From: Pontibacterium sp049603715
GTDB lineage: Bacteria; Pseudomonadota; Gammaproteobacteria; Pseudomonadales; Balneatricaceae
Length of the DNA stretch: 64,000 nucleotides
Assembly: GCA_049603715.1 (NCBI GenBank)
Contig: JBMYSW010000013.1
Location: 26,219 to 90,218 of the forward strand
Direction: 5' to 3'
Part shown: positions 53,405-62,077 of the stretch, in pieces
Layout: each line of letters starts with the position of its first letter
Position numbering within the stretch: position 1 is the stretch's first letter
Notes under the pieces: model-generated
What the model was told of the DNA's origin: nothing
Seen by the model: the letters and a program-made list of their open reading frames with translations, nothing else
Database searches by the model: none
Made by a program: the position numbers and the translations under genes

Positions 53405-54628
53405 ATGGAAAAGAATCCGTCGTTATTAGGTGGCGCCTGTATAGTCGCGAGTGTTTGTGTTGGGGCGGGTATGCTTGGTTTGCCCAGCGCAGGGGCCGGT
53501 ACATGGACAATCGGCTCTATACTGGCCATTTTGATTACCATGGCGGTGATGACTGTATCTGGCTGGATGCTGTTAGAGGCTTTTAAAAACTACGATTTAA
53601 AAGTGTCGTTTAATACGGTGACTGCTGACCTATTGGGTAAAAAAGTTAACTTTGTTAATAACCTTGCGGTGTACTTTGTGGGAGGCATTTTACTCTATGC
53701 CTACATCACCTCGTCGGGCCTGATTATTAACGACCTACTCGATATTAATAGCAAAGTTGCATCGGTCGTATTTGTAGCGGTGTTTTCGGCACTGGTATGG
53801 CATTCAACTCGTGCTGTAGATCGGATCTCGGTGTTGCTAATTATCTTTATGGTATTGAGCTTTACCTTTGGTATCTCTGGCCTTGCGATCAACATCGATG
53901 TTGCCACGCTCTTTGATACGGCAAGCGTTGAGTCCGAATACGCGCCTTACCTTTTAGCCATGTTTCCGGTTGCGCTTACATCATTTGGCTATCATCACTC
54001 AGTAACGACCATGCGTGCTTACTATGGTGAAGAGCAAAAAGCCAAGTACGCCATTTTGGGTGGAACGGTGATCGCTTCTGTTCTTTATTTACTCTGGTTA
54101 GTGAGCATCTTTGGCAACTTGCCGCGAGTAGATTTTGGCCCCGTGATTGCGCAGGGCGGTAACGTGGATGTGCTGTTAAATGCATTAGGATCTGTGATTG
54201 AGTCAGACAAAGTCAGCCAAGCCATTAATGCTTTTTCGATGGCTGCTATTTTGTCCTCGTTTATTGGCGTTGGGTTGGGCGTGTTTGACTTTATGGCCGA
54301 CCTCTTTAAGTTTGACGATACGCGCAAGGGCCGCGCGAAGACATGGGGTGTTACTTTTTTACCCCCGCTGGTTTTGTCGGTGCTGTTTCCGTTTGGCTTT
54401 GTTACGGCCATTGGTTACGCAGGTGCGGTTGCGACTATTTGGACTTGTATCATTCCGGCACTGTTGGTGATGCAGGCACGAAAAAAATCGTCAGATACCT
54501 CAAATAATAACGGATTTCGTGCGCCAGGTGGGCAGCCTATGCTCATCGCTGTGTTAGTATTCGGCGTTTTGACGGCTGCCTTCCATTTTATGTCGATGAT
54601 GGGGCTGCTTCCGATGTATACCGGCTAA
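53405..54628 (+). CDS. tnaB: Tryptophan/aromatic amino acid permease (TnaB/Mtr type)
   Basis: 407 residues, about 11 TM helices, HAAAP family proton symporter. The N-terminal SLLGGACIVASVCVGAGMLGLPSAGAGTW is characteristic (GAGMLGLP helix break). FPVALTSFGYHHSVTTMRAYYG and LGVFDFMADLF follow. TnaB and Mtr of E. coli are close relatives. The place directly after tnaA supports a low-affinity tryptophan importer feeding TnaA. Mtr- or TyrP-like specificity cannot be excluded. Start ATG follows AAAGGA. Confidence 0.92.
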   Translation: MEKNPSLLGGACIVASVCVGAGMLGLPSAGAGTWTIGSILAILITMAVMTVSGWMLLEAFKNYDLKVSFNTVTADLLGKKVNFVNNLAVYFVGGILLYAYITSSGLIINDLLDINSKVASVVFVAVFSALVWHSTRAVDRISVLLIIFMVLSFTFGISGLAINIDVATLFDTASVESEYAPYLLAMFPVALTSFGYHHSVTTMRAYYGEEQKAKYAILGGTVIASVLYLLWLVSIFGNLPRVDFGPVIAQGGNVDVLLNALGSVIESDKVSQAINAFSMAAILSSFIGVGLGVFDFMADLFKFDDTRKGRAKTWGVTFLPPLVLSVLFPFGFVTAIGYAGAVATIWTCIIPALLVMQARKKSSDTSNNNGFRAPGGQPMLIAVLVFGVLTAAFHFMSMMGLLPMYTG

Positions 54629-54648
54629 TTGGCCGAAAAGGTAAAGCG

Positions 54649-54996
54649 ATGACAGTTGAACGAATTGAATCTACAGAGCGAATGAGTCGCATTGTTAAGC
54701 ACAACGGCACCATTTATTTATGTGGCCAAACCGCAGGTGATGCAGCGTGGGATATCACTGAGCAAACTGAGCGTTGCTTGGCCAAGATTGACGACCTGCT
54801 TGCCAAAGCGGGCTCGCACCGCGACAAGCTGTTGTCGGTAACGATTTACCTTCGTGATATGAAGGACTTTCAAGCGATGAACAAGGTGTGGGATGCATGG
54901 GTGGCTGATGGCGAAAAACCCGCTCGCGCTTGTGTTGAAGCCCGCATGGCGCGAGATGTGATTTTGGTTGAAATGACCGTAACGGCTGCACAATAA
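54649..54996 (+). CDS. RidA/YjgF-YER057c-UK114 family protein
   Basis: 115 residues. The RidA signatures are present: LCGQTAGDAAWDITEQTERCLAKIDDLLAKAG, DKLLSVTIYLRDMKDF, and the carboxylate-binding Arg in KPARACVEARMARDVILVEM. RidA enzymes hydrolyse reactive imines/enamines, including 2-aminoacrylate. Tryptophanase makes 2-aminoacrylate as an intermediate, so the gene 20 bp downstream of the permease probably protects the cell during tryptophan breakdown. The sequence looks like the YoaB/RidA-5-7 branch rather than the E. coli housekeeping RidA. A terminator follows. Confidence 0.9.
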   Translation: MTVERIESTERMSRIVKHNGTIYLCGQTAGDAAWDITEQTERCLAKIDDLLAKAGSHRDKLLSVTIYLRDMKDFQAMNKVWDAWVADGEKPARACVEARMARDVILVEMTVTAAQ

Positions 54997-55020
54997 GCCT
55001 TTGCTTGTATGGCGACATAT

Positions 55021-55052
55021 AAACGCTGCTCAGTGATGAGCAGCGTTTTTTT
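55021..55052 (+). terminator. Rho-independent terminator closing the tna operon
   Basis: AAACGCTGCTCA and TGAGCAGCGTTT are perfect arms around GTGA, followed by TTTTT. Confidence 0.93.
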
Positions 55053-55082
55053 ATGCCTTAGTGTTGTTAATAGCTTTATAAA

Positions 55083-56006
55083 CTACTTTGCTTTAACGGG
55101 AGACGCATCCAGTCGCTTGTTGGCTTCAAACCAAGGTTGGGCGTTTAAATATTCCGTTAAGCTCGCTTCAAAGGCAAGACACCGTGCGGATCGTGCGTGT
55201 CGCGTAGGCCAAACGTAAAAGACATCCCTTGATGCGCCACGCCAATCGGGTATTAGCTCCACGAGTTTACCGTCGTTGAGCTGCTGCTGAATTTGGCTAA
55301 TGGGAAGCATGGCCATGGCTTGGCCGCTCACTGCAAACGTCGTTAATAGGTTCAGGTCATTGGCGACATACTGGTGGTGTTTATTTAGTGTATAGGTCGC
55401 TTGGTCGTTATGGAGTGTCCATGCTTACGACAAAAGCAATGAAGCCGAAGGCAGTGCTGCTAGGTCTTTGGGGTGGTTTACTTTTGTAAAGCGCTCAATA
55501 AATGCTGGGCTCGCCACTAAGCGGGTTTGTATTTTTCCAACCCGCCGCTGAATCAGGGATTCGTCAGTTACCTTTCCTACGCGAATGGCGATTTCGGCCT
55601 GCGATGCCCTTAAGTCAATGGTTTGGTTTTGGGCGTCAATACGCAAATCAATATCAGGGTATTGCTGAGCAAATAGCGGCCAGAAAGGCGCAAGAGGCGT
55701 GGTGGCAAGGTTACCCGGCATAAGGACTCGCAAGCTGCCTGTATATTGATTGTGGGTTTGATCGAGGTCTTGAATCACTTCGCTAAGGGCCTCGATGTGC
55801 TGTTGGCAGCGGTGATAATATGCTTCGCCTTCCAAGGTGAGCTGCAGTCCTCGCGACGATCGGTGGAGTAGGGAGCGACCTAGCTGTTTTTCAAGCCCAT
55901 CGAGGCGCCGTGAAACCGTCGCGGTTGTGCTGCCCAGTTGCTCCGCCGCTTTTGTTAAGCTTCCGGCGTTTACGCAAGTAATAAACCATTTTAAGTCGTC
56001 TAGCAT
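55083..56006 (-). pseudogene. LysR-family regulator interrupted by an in-frame TAA
   Basis: Reads as a LysR-type regulator of about 307 codons: winged HTH (MLDDLKWFITCVNAGSLTKAAEQLGSTTATVSRRLDGLEKQLG), linker helix, and periplasmic-binding-like effector domain. A TAA at 55425-55427 interrupts it after LPSASLLLS. Downstream the same frame continues without stops (AWTLHNDQATYTLNKHHQYVANDLNLL...) to SPVKAK, so it is a nonsense change and not a frameshift. A single CAA to TAA change would explain it. The HTH part alone (193 residues) lacks the second half of the effector domain, so normal regulation is probably lost. It is divergent from the ABM monooxygenase gene, its likely target. Confidence 0.85.
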
Positions 56007-56166
56007 TGGGCATCCTTAGCAGTTAAGTGGAATGTGATCGTTACACAATTGTAATCATAGCTCTTAATTTTTAGTATTCTTACAAAAACATAACGCTCTT
56101 AGACTTGGTAGGGTGAATAAGGCATTCGTCCGAACAAAATGCCTTGCCAACCAAGAGGAGTTTAAA

Positions 56167-56454
56167 ATGAGTGATGTACCTTACTTTCATGTGGCTGAAA
56201 TCAAAGCAACCCATGACGATTTAGTAGCGATTCGCACCGCATTAGCGGCGCTTATCCCACCGACGTTAAAGGAGGAAGGGTGTTTGGCGTTTGATATTCG
56301 AGAGAGTGACGAAAAAGAAGGGCACTTTATTCTTTGGGAAGCGTGGACTACCAAAGAGGCTTTAAACCGACACTTTGAAGAGCCCCATACTTCTGCCTAT
56401 ATTGCAAAAGGTTGGACAGAACTAGTGTCGTTGACGGAGCTAAAGAGCCTATAA
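56167..56454 (+). CDS. Putative quinol monooxygenase (ABM domain, YgiN-like)
   Basis: 95-residue single-domain antibiotic-biosynthesis-monooxygenase fold, typically dimeric: YFHVAEIKATHDDLVAIRTALAALIPPTLKEEGCLAFDIRESDEK, then HFILWEAWTTKEALNRHFEEPH. Such proteins oxidise quinols without a cofactor or act in signalling; the substrate is unknown. ATG at 56167 follows AAGAGGAG; the ATG at 56113 would add 18 residues without an RBS. It is divergent from the broken LysR gene, the usual regulator/target arrangement. Confidence 0.85.
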   Translation: MSDVPYFHVAEIKATHDDLVAIRTALAALIPPTLKEEGCLAFDIRESDEKEGHFILWEAWTTKEALNRHFEEPHTSAYIAKGWTELVSLTELKSL

Positions 56455-56505
56455 GCTCCCAGAGGGTATTGGTGGTTTAACTCGCTCAAATCCCTATCAA
56501 AAAGT

Positions 56506-56533
56506 TAGCCGCCAGCCATGCTGGCGCTTTTTA
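56506..56533 (+). terminator. Rho-independent terminator after the ABM gene
   Basis: GCCAGC and GCTGGC arms with a CAT loop (extended by GCC on the left side), followed by a T-rich run. Confidence 0.8.
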
Positions 56534-56567
56534 TTTGTTTAGTAACTTAATGCTTTTGGAAGAGAAT

Positions 56568-56789
56568 ATGATCGACAAAAAATACACTAAGTATGTGTTT
56601 ATGTTTTTAATGGCGTTGATTATGTCGTGTGTGATGTCGCTGGTCATTACCTTGTTTAGTATGGGCTTGGTAGAAGGTGTTTTTGTTCAGTGGTTTAAGG
56701 CTTGGCTGTTTGCGTTTGTAGTGGCCTTGCCTACCTTGTTAGTGGTGGTGCCTTTGGTAAACCGCTTGGTTGCTAAGGTGGTGGTTTAA
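56568..56789 (+). CDS. DUF2798 family small membrane protein (copy 1)
   Basis: 73 residues, two TM helices: about 8-30 (VFMFLMALIMSCVMSLVITLF) and 43-65 (FAFVVALPTLLVVVPLVNRLV). The pattern KYTKYVFMFLMALIMSCVMS then WFKAWLFAFVVALPT is the DUF2798 signature. ATG at 56568 follows GAAGAGAAT. A second, similar gene lies at 58565. Function unknown; such proteins sit next to regulators or transporters in other genomes. Confidence 0.85.
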   Translation: MIDKKYTKYVFMFLMALIMSCVMSLVITLFSMGLVEGVFVQWFKAWLFAFVVALPTLLVVVPLVNRLVAKVVV

Positions 56790-56985
56790 AGCTTTAAGTT
56801 AACTGTAAACGCTGTGCTCAAACGGCTACGTAATAGGTATTTGGAGCACGGGCTGGCTTAATCCTTATGGTCAAAAATACGTTTGTTTGTAGGCGTATTT
56901 GCTATGAATCGTCATGTTTTACCGATAGTCTACTAAAGTCTAATTCGTGATTAGGCGTGCAGTGAATGGGTAAAAGGAGAGCGAA

Positions 56986-58086
56986 ATGCGTAGACCGATT
57001 CGGGTTGCAATTACAGGTGCTGCTGGCAGCATAGCGAGTTACTTACTACTAAAAATTGCCGCGGGCGAGATGTTTGGTAAAGACCAGCCGGTGATTTTGC
57101 AGTTAATAGAAATTCCCCAAGCAATGGATGCCTTAATGGGCATGGCGATGGAGCTGGAAGACTGTGCGTTTCCGCTCTTGCACACCATCACCCTGCACGA
57201 CAATGTGGAGGAAGGGTTTAACAACGTTCACTACGCTTTGTTAATTGGTGCCACACCACGTCGCCCAGGTATGGAGCGAAGTGACTTGCTTGAGAAAAAT
57301 GCAGCGATTTTTGCCAAACAAGGCAAGGCGCTTAACGATTTTGCTAACCGCGATGTAAAAGCCCTGATTGTTGGCAACCCTGCCAATACTAATGCGCTGG
57401 TGGCGGCACGCAATGCACCGAACCTTAGCCCTTCTCAATTTACAACGCTTACGCGTTTAGACCAAAATCGTGCCATTGGCATTTTGGCCAACCATACGGG
57501 TATTAACCCCAAAGACATTGATGGCGTAATTATTTGGGGCAACCACAGTAAAACCCAATTCCCAGACTTGCACCAAGCAACGTTATACGGCCAACCTGCC
57601 ATGCCGGCGATTCCTATGGATTGGTACACCGAAACCTATATGCCTGCGATTCAGGAGCGGGGTGCGGCGATTTTAGACAAGCGCGGTGTTTCAAGTGCGC
57701 CTTCGGCAGCACAGGCGATTGTCGATCATATGCGTGATTGGGCGTTGGGTACTGGGCCTGGCAAAATTGTAAGTATGGGTATCGCCAGTGATGGTAGTTA
57801 CGGCGTAGCAAAGGGAATTTATTACTCCTTCCCTGTACGTTGTGATTACGGACGTTATCAAATCGTTCAGGGGCTGGAGCTAAATGCTTTTCAAAAAGAC
57901 ATGCTTAAAGCCACAGAAACAGAGCTGCTTGAAGAAAAAGCCGATGTTGAAAAGCTGTTGCCGAGCGAAACGGCACAACGACATGAGCAGCTAAGTATTT
58001 GCTTGAAGTCTGGTGTTACCCTGTATGCAGACGATACCGGCCCAGAAGAGTCGCGTAAGTATTTACGAATGAACCGAGTGATGTAG
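56986..58086 (+). CDS. mdh: Malate dehydrogenase, cytosolic type, with C-terminal extension
   Basis: 366 residues. Members of this type are about 327 residues and normally end soon after the LxEExxxVxxLL helix; here about 35 more residues (SETAQRHEQLSICLKSGVTLYADD...) follow. Rossmann start VAITGAAGSIASYLLLKIA (the third Gly of the usual GAAGQIG is Ala), ELEDCAFPLLHTI, GATPRRPGMERSDLL, VGNPANTNALV, RLDQNRA (usually RLDHNRA) and the proton-relay His in WGNHSKTQFPD. Reaction: malate to oxaloacetate with NAD+. The core motif changes and tail make it a divergent paralogue; whether it is the main MDH is unknown. Confidence 0.87.
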   Translation: MRRPIRVAITGAAGSIASYLLLKIAAGEMFGKDQPVILQLIEIPQAMDALMGMAMELEDCAFPLLHTITLHDNVEEGFNNVHYALLIGATPRRPGMERSDLLEKNAAIFAKQGKALNDFANRDVKALIVGNPANTNALVAARNAPNLSPSQFTTLTRLDQNRAIGILANHTGINPKDIDGVIIWGNHSKTQFPDLHQATLYGQPAMPAIPMDWYTETYMPAIQERGAAILDKRGVSSAPSAAQAIVDHMRDWALGTGPGKIVSMGIASDGSYGVAKGIYYSFPVRCDYGRYQIVQGLELNAFQKDMLKATETELLEEKADVEKLLPSETAQRHEQLSICLKSGVTLYADDTGPEESRKYLRMNRVM

Positions 58087-58115
58087 ATAGCCATAACCAA
58101 GGCTGCACATTAAAG

Positions 58116-58142
58116 GCGAGGGCAAATGCTCTCGCTTTTTTT
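58116..58142 (+). terminator. Terminator after mdh
   Basis: GCGAG/CTCGC outer arms with a GCA/TGC inner pair and single mismatched positions, followed by TTTTTTT. Confidence 0.7.
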
Positions 58143-58164
58143 ATGGGCCGATGGGCGGGGGGAG

Positions 58165-58344
58165 CTATTTACCCGCGTTGGCTTTTGCTTCTTCGAGTTT
58201 TTTGTAAACGGCTTGTGCTTGTGCTGTAAGCTCGCCATACCCCTCAATGTCGCCGTTGCGTTGGGCATTCATGGCTAGGGTCAATAAGGCGTTATATTCC
58301 TTATCAAGTGCTTTTATTGGGTCTTTTTTAAAGAGTGAAAACAT
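58165..58344 (-). CDS. DUF6435-like small protein
   Basis: 59-codon gene on the minus strand, ATG at 58342-58344, TAG at 58165-58167. The peptide begins MFSLFKKDPIKALDKEYNAL and continues LTLAMNAQRNGDI with a YGELTAQAQAVYKKLE helix, matching the small DUF6435 family (MFGFFKxDPxKKLxKxY... AMxAQRNGDIxxYxxL). Such proteins are about 55-65 residues, soluble and helical, function unknown. An AAGGG lies about 12 bp upstream. It converges with mdh. Confidence 0.8.
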   Translation of the reverse strand: MFSLFKKDPIKALDKEYNALLTLAMNAQRNGDIEGYGELTAQAQAVYKKLEEAKANAGK

Positions 58345-58564
58345 AGTGTCATAGCGCCCTTGTATACATTAAGCATGGATGCTGTTGTTGTACGGAGCTG
58401 AGCGAGGCCAGATCATCATCGCTTGGGTTTGTTAGGCAGTAAAAAATATTTTAACTTTTGGAAACACGGCCGTTATATTTAAACTGTTGTTTAAATTTTC
58501 TCACCATTTTGAAATGAGTGGCGGATATAGGTTTCCGCAGTTAATCGTAAAATAGGACTTTCCG

Positions 58565-58795
58565 ATGATCCCTGCAAAATTTACCCCGTACGTATTCTCT
58601 TTGTTGATGGCGTTTTTTATGTCGAGCATTATGTCGTTTGTGGTAACGACATGTAACGTAGGCTTTGTGCCTGAGTTGCTCGATATTTGGTTTGATGCGT
58701 GGCAGTTTGCCATTGCAGTGGCGATACCAACCATTTTTGTTGTGTCGCCTTGTGTACGCAAATTAGTAGGCGTGTTAACCGAACAGCCTGCTTGA
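58565..58795 (+). CDS. DUF2798 family small membrane protein (copy 2)
   Basis: 76 residues with two TM helices (about 9-30 and 47-66): PYVFSLLMAFFMSSIMSFVVTT, then WFDAWQFAIAVAIPTIFVVSP. Clearly the same family as the gene at 56568 (shared YVFxxLMAxxMSxxMSxV and W-FxAWxFAxxVAxPTxxVV pattern). AGGA lies 8 bp before the ATG. An overlapping frame on the opposite strand is rejected. The two copies flank mdh and the DUF6435 gene, suggesting an old local duplication. Confidence 0.83.
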   Translation: MIPAKFTPYVFSLLMAFFMSSIMSFVVTTCNVGFVPELLDIWFDAWQFAIAVAIPTIFVVSPCVRKLVGVLTEQPA

Positions 58796-58805
58796 GTCCT
58801 CAAAA

Positions 58806-58835
58806 TACCCATTCGCACCTGATGGCGAATGGGTA
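58806..58835 (-). terminator. Terminator between DUF2798 copy 2 and cry-DASH
   Basis: TACCCATTCGC and GCGAATGGGTA are perfect 11-bp arms with an 8-nt loop. On the minus strand TTTTG follows, so it mainly serves the cry gene. Confidence 0.75.
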
Positions 58836-58842
58836 GGCTCGG

Positions 58843-60189
58843 CTAGATTGGCCAGTCTGCGGCGTCTACCGTATCAATAGACGCTCGCCCTTGTGCGGTT
58901 TGTTGGTAGGAAGGACCTAACCAACGCCGCTGAAACTCGCCCTCTGGGTCGTGTTCTTTGGTTTGTTTTTCGATGTTAAAGTGCCTGCCCCCGCGCGGGT
59001 CTGCGCCAACACCCGCAATGTACTGCCAGTTTCCCCAGTTACTTCCCACTTCGTAATCCAGCAACTGCTGCTCAAAATAAGCAGCACCACAGCGCCAATC
59101 CAGCTGTAGCTCATTGATAAGGCAACTTGCGACGATTTGTCGGCCACGGTTGGACATAAAGCCTGTGGCATTTAGCTCCTTCATGCAGGCATTCACTAAT
59201 GGCCATGGCGTCTCGCCGGCGCACCATTGTTTGAATCGTTGCGGGTAAAAGCTCGTGAGGAGCTTTTTGTTTTGCTCACCACCGAATAAAAACAGGCTGG
59301 CCTGCTGGTGACGAGCTAACCAAAAAAAGTACTCCCGCCATAACAGCTCAAAGTAAATCCATTCGGTCGAGTCGTTTGCGCCGTGTAGTTGCTCGTAGTG
59401 TTTGAGTGCATCGTAGGTTTTTCGCACCGACAAGCTACCATTGGCTAACCAAATAGATAGCTTGGTGGACTGGCTCCAGCCTTGAAGCGCATTGCGGGTT
59501 TGTTTGTAGCTGCTGGGAGCGTCGCTGGCAAAGTAGTCGGCCAAGTGGGCTAGCCCTGCGGCTTCTCCGCCTTCAATCTGGCCTTGGGTGTGTGTGGCAG
59601 GTGTATATTCCTGCAACAGGGTATTAGCCAGTGCGCCTATCTCGATCTCTGTAGGCGCAGGGAGGTACAGGGGCTTTTGCTCAGGCGCAACAGGTAACAA
59701 GTGGCTAACCTGTTTACGAAATTTTGAAAAGCTTTGCGGAAACGGCGAGAAGTCTGGCAGCTGTGCCAGGTTAAATAAGGTATGGCTGTCTTCTTCCTCA
59801 AAGCTCAAGTTGGGGCGATGCGGCTCAACCGCTTGCTGAATCTTTTGCCAAGCTTGCTGCTCATAAAGGCCTGACCTGCGGCTGCGAACGACGCGATCAA
59901 ATTTGTTATTTAAGAGCAATGTGGTGATGGCTTGGCTGGCCGGGCCGGTAATAAGCTGTAAGCGTTGACCAAAGCCTCGGAGTTGTTGGCTTAGCCTGTG
60001 AAGCGTGGCGAGCATAAATTCATGTCGCTTTTTACTCATGGCGGTGGTGCCAAAGGCATTGGCTTTGTCCCACCTTGGCTCTACGCAGAAAACGCAGGTG
60101 AGCGTTTTAGAGGTCTGCGCTGCCTTTAACAAGGCGGGGTTGTCGTGTACGCGTAAATCGTCGGTAAACCAAAAAAGTGTATTTGCCAT
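58843..60189 (-). CDS. cry: Cryptochrome DASH
   Basis: 448-residue photolyase/cryptochrome. An N-terminal antenna-binding alpha/beta domain (LFWFTDDLRVHDNPALLKAA) leads through a long linker to the FAD domain, which has GWSQSTKLSIWLANGSLSVR, WIYFELLWREYFFWLA and GFMSNRGRQIVASCL. The DASH signature DYEVGSNWGNWQYIAGVGADPRGGRHFN follows. DASH proteins bind FAD and a folate, repair CPDs in single-stranded DNA and may sense light. ATG at 60189 follows AAGG; an ATG at 60204 is an alternative. A long intergenic region separates it from the MscS gene. Confidence 0.95.
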   Translation of the reverse strand: MANTLFWFTDDLRVHDNPALLKAAQTSKTLTCVFCVEPRWDKANAFGTTAMSKKRHEFMLATLHRLSQQLRGFGQRLQLITGPASQAITTLLLNNKFDRVVRSRRSGLYEQQAWQKIQQAVEPHRPNLSFEEEDSHTLFNLAQLPDFSPFPQSFSKFRKQVSHLLPVAPEQKPLYLPAPTEIEIGALANTLLQEYTPATHTQGQIEGGEAAGLAHLADYFASDAPSSYKQTRNALQGWSQSTKLSIWLANGSLSVRKTYDALKHYEQLHGANDSTEWIYFELLWREYFFWLARHQQASLFLFGGEQNKKLLTSFYPQRFKQWCAGETPWPLVNACMKELNATGFMSNRGRQIVASCLINELQLDWRCGAAYFEQQLLDYEVGSNWGNWQYIAGVGADPRGGRHFNIEKQTKEHDPEGEFQRRWLGPSYQQTAQGRASIDTVDAADWPI

Positions 60190-60489
60190 AATCGCCTTAC
60201 CCATATTCGCTTAATGGGGCTGAATTGAATCTATATTCGTTTAACATGCAAATATTAGTTGCACAGTTACTGAGGTTATTTTATTGCTCTAAAACTCGCG
60301 TTTTACGGATTTTTTTAATGATTGGTTTTTTATAGTAGTATTTATTTTTTTAGCCGTATTTAGAGGAGTTAAACGAGATATTGGCATGGTTTTTTGAAAC
60401 TCATGCAATGGTACTAGGCTCTGATATTAAACTTGAGGTGTAATGATTAATTCGTTTTACTGTTTGTAACGTAACTGATGGAGAAACGC
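60190..60489 (+). other. Divergent control region of cry and the MscS gene
   Basis: 300 bp, AT-rich in the central part (for example GTAGTATTTATTTTTTTAG near 60331). It must hold two promoters. I saw no strong repeat, terminator or regulator site, and no gene. Confidence 0.4.
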
Positions 60490-61989
60490 ATGAATCGTGC
60501 TTTTTTAAAACAGGTTAACGATCCTTTCCTTTTAAGATTTATATCTACTCCTCGATTTTTACAGCTCTCTTTTTATACCGATTTATTAGTGACCCTTGCC
60601 TTCGTGGCTGTAATTGCCTTTACCAGTTTGAGCAGCCTGTCGGCGCATGCGGTAGAAGAGGGTAGTGCTACTGCGGCAGTGACTGAAACCTCAGTTAATC
60701 CAGCGCAAAGCGCTGCTACTCCCTCGCCTGAAGGCGAGGGTAATATGAGTAATGCAGTCCTCGACGTCGCCGAGGCTTTTGCGATTGATGATGACCTCAA
60801 GGCCCTGACGGATCAATATGATGCTTTTTTAGCCAATATTGGCTTGAGCGATAATGTGTTTGGTGCGCTGGTTGCGACATTGGCTTTTGTCGTTGCGTTT
60901 CTTGTAGCACGACTTTTTATTGCGTTTTCGTTACGTTCATTAAAGAAATGGGTGTTGGGGTTTAAACATCGTTTACAGCTGAGCGAAGGACGCATTGATT
61001 TTTATTACTCAGCATTAACGTTGGTTTCTAGCTTAATTTTATTTTGTTTAATGCTCGTTAGTGTTTTGAATGTATGGGATGTAGATCTGTCATTTCTATC
61101 GTCCGATAGTATTCAGAATATTACCGCAGGCCTCGTATCAATATTATTTATTATTGCCCTAGGTATTGTGGCGGTTGAGGTGGCCAGCGGCCTTATCAAT
61201 ATTTATTTTGATAAGCAGCCGTTGAGTGAGTCGCGTATTAGTACGCTTAAGCCTATCGCTAAAAACACCATATTGGCCCTAATCTTTTTCACCTTTGGTA
61301 TGGCTGCACTTTCGCAGTTGGGTATCGACATTCTGCCGCTATTGGCGGGTGCTGGTGTATTAGGTATCGCCATTGGTTTTGGTGCACAGTCGTTAGTTAG
61401 CGACATCATCACGGGTTTTATCATCATTCTTGAAGACTTAATCCAAGTGGGCGATGTGGTTACGCTTAATGACCGAACAGGTGCCATTGAGCGCATTACG
61501 GTACGTAAAGTTCAAATGCGGGCCTTTGACGGTACGGTCTTTACCATTCCGTTTGGCCAAATCAGCATTGTCGAAAACCATACCAAGCTATTCAGCTATT
61601 ACGTGTTTGAAGTAGGCGTGGCGTACCGCGAAGACGTAAACGAAGTCATGGCGCTGCTTAAAGACCTCGGTAAAGCCTTGCGTGCAGACGATGAGTTCAG
61701 CGATGCGATTATGGACGACCTTGAAGTATTTGGTGTCGACCAACTGGCCGACAGTGCCGTGGTCATTAAGGCGCGTATCAAAACCAAAGCGAAGCAGCAG
61801 TGGAGTGTGGGCCGAGAATTTAACCGTCGTATGAAGATGGCCTTTGATGAGCACAACATCGAGATCCCATTCCCACACCAAACCATTTACATGGGCGAGC
61901 CCAAGTTGGGCAAAGCGCCTGCACTTAATGTGGATGTTTCGGGTACGCCAACCACCAAGGTTGAAGCTAAACCAACGAATATTCAGTAA
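60490..61989 (+). CDS. MscS-family mechanosensitive ion channel
   Basis: About 499 residues. An N-terminal hydrophobic segment (about 24-46, signal or TM) and a short low-complexity stretch precede four more TM helices. The pore helix carries the conserved TM3 pattern LGIDILPLLAGAGVLGIAIGFGAQSLVSDIITGF, and IQVGDVVTLNDRTGAIERITVRKVQMRAFDGTVFTIPFGQI begins the beta domain. The C-terminal alpha/beta cage ends near FPHQTIYMGEPK. Releases ions and solutes at high membrane tension. Start ATG at 60490 follows GGAG by 6 bp; the ATG at 60478 overlaps that site. Confidence 0.93.
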   Translation: MNRAFLKQVNDPFLLRFISTPRFLQLSFYTDLLVTLAFVAVIAFTSLSSLSAHAVEEGSATAAVTETSVNPAQSAATPSPEGEGNMSNAVLDVAEAFAIDDDLKALTDQYDAFLANIGLSDNVFGALVATLAFVVAFLVARLFIAFSLRSLKKWVLGFKHRLQLSEGRIDFYYSALTLVSSLILFCLMLVSVLNVWDVDLSFLSSDSIQNITAGLVSILFIIALGIVAVEVASGLINIYFDKQPLSESRISTLKPIAKNTILALIFFTFGMAALSQLGIDILPLLAGAGVLGIAIGFGAQSLVSDIITGFIIILEDLIQVGDVVTLNDRTGAIERITVRKVQMRAFDGTVFTIPFGQISIVENHTKLFSYYVFEVGVAYREDVNEVMALLKDLGKALRADDEFSDAIMDDLEVFGVDQLADSAVVIKARIKTKAKQQWSVGREFNRRMKMAFDEHNIEIPFPHQTIYMGEPKLGKAPALNVDVSGTPTTKVEAKPTNIQ

Positions 61990-62077
61990 CCCAACCCCTA
62001 GCTCCAGGTAAGCCATGCGCTTATCTGGGATGCCTTGTTCCACTTATTAACTTGAGCTCTGCTCAAAGGAGACAACC

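Noticed and set aside
58501..58818. 105-codon minus-strand frame opposite DUF2798 copy 2
   Set aside because: The + strand gene has a clear family pattern and ribosome-binding site; the minus frame has none.
61588..62043. 151-codon minus-strand frame opposite the MscS gene
   Set aside because: Lies within the conserved MscS C-terminal domain on the other strand; no domain match.
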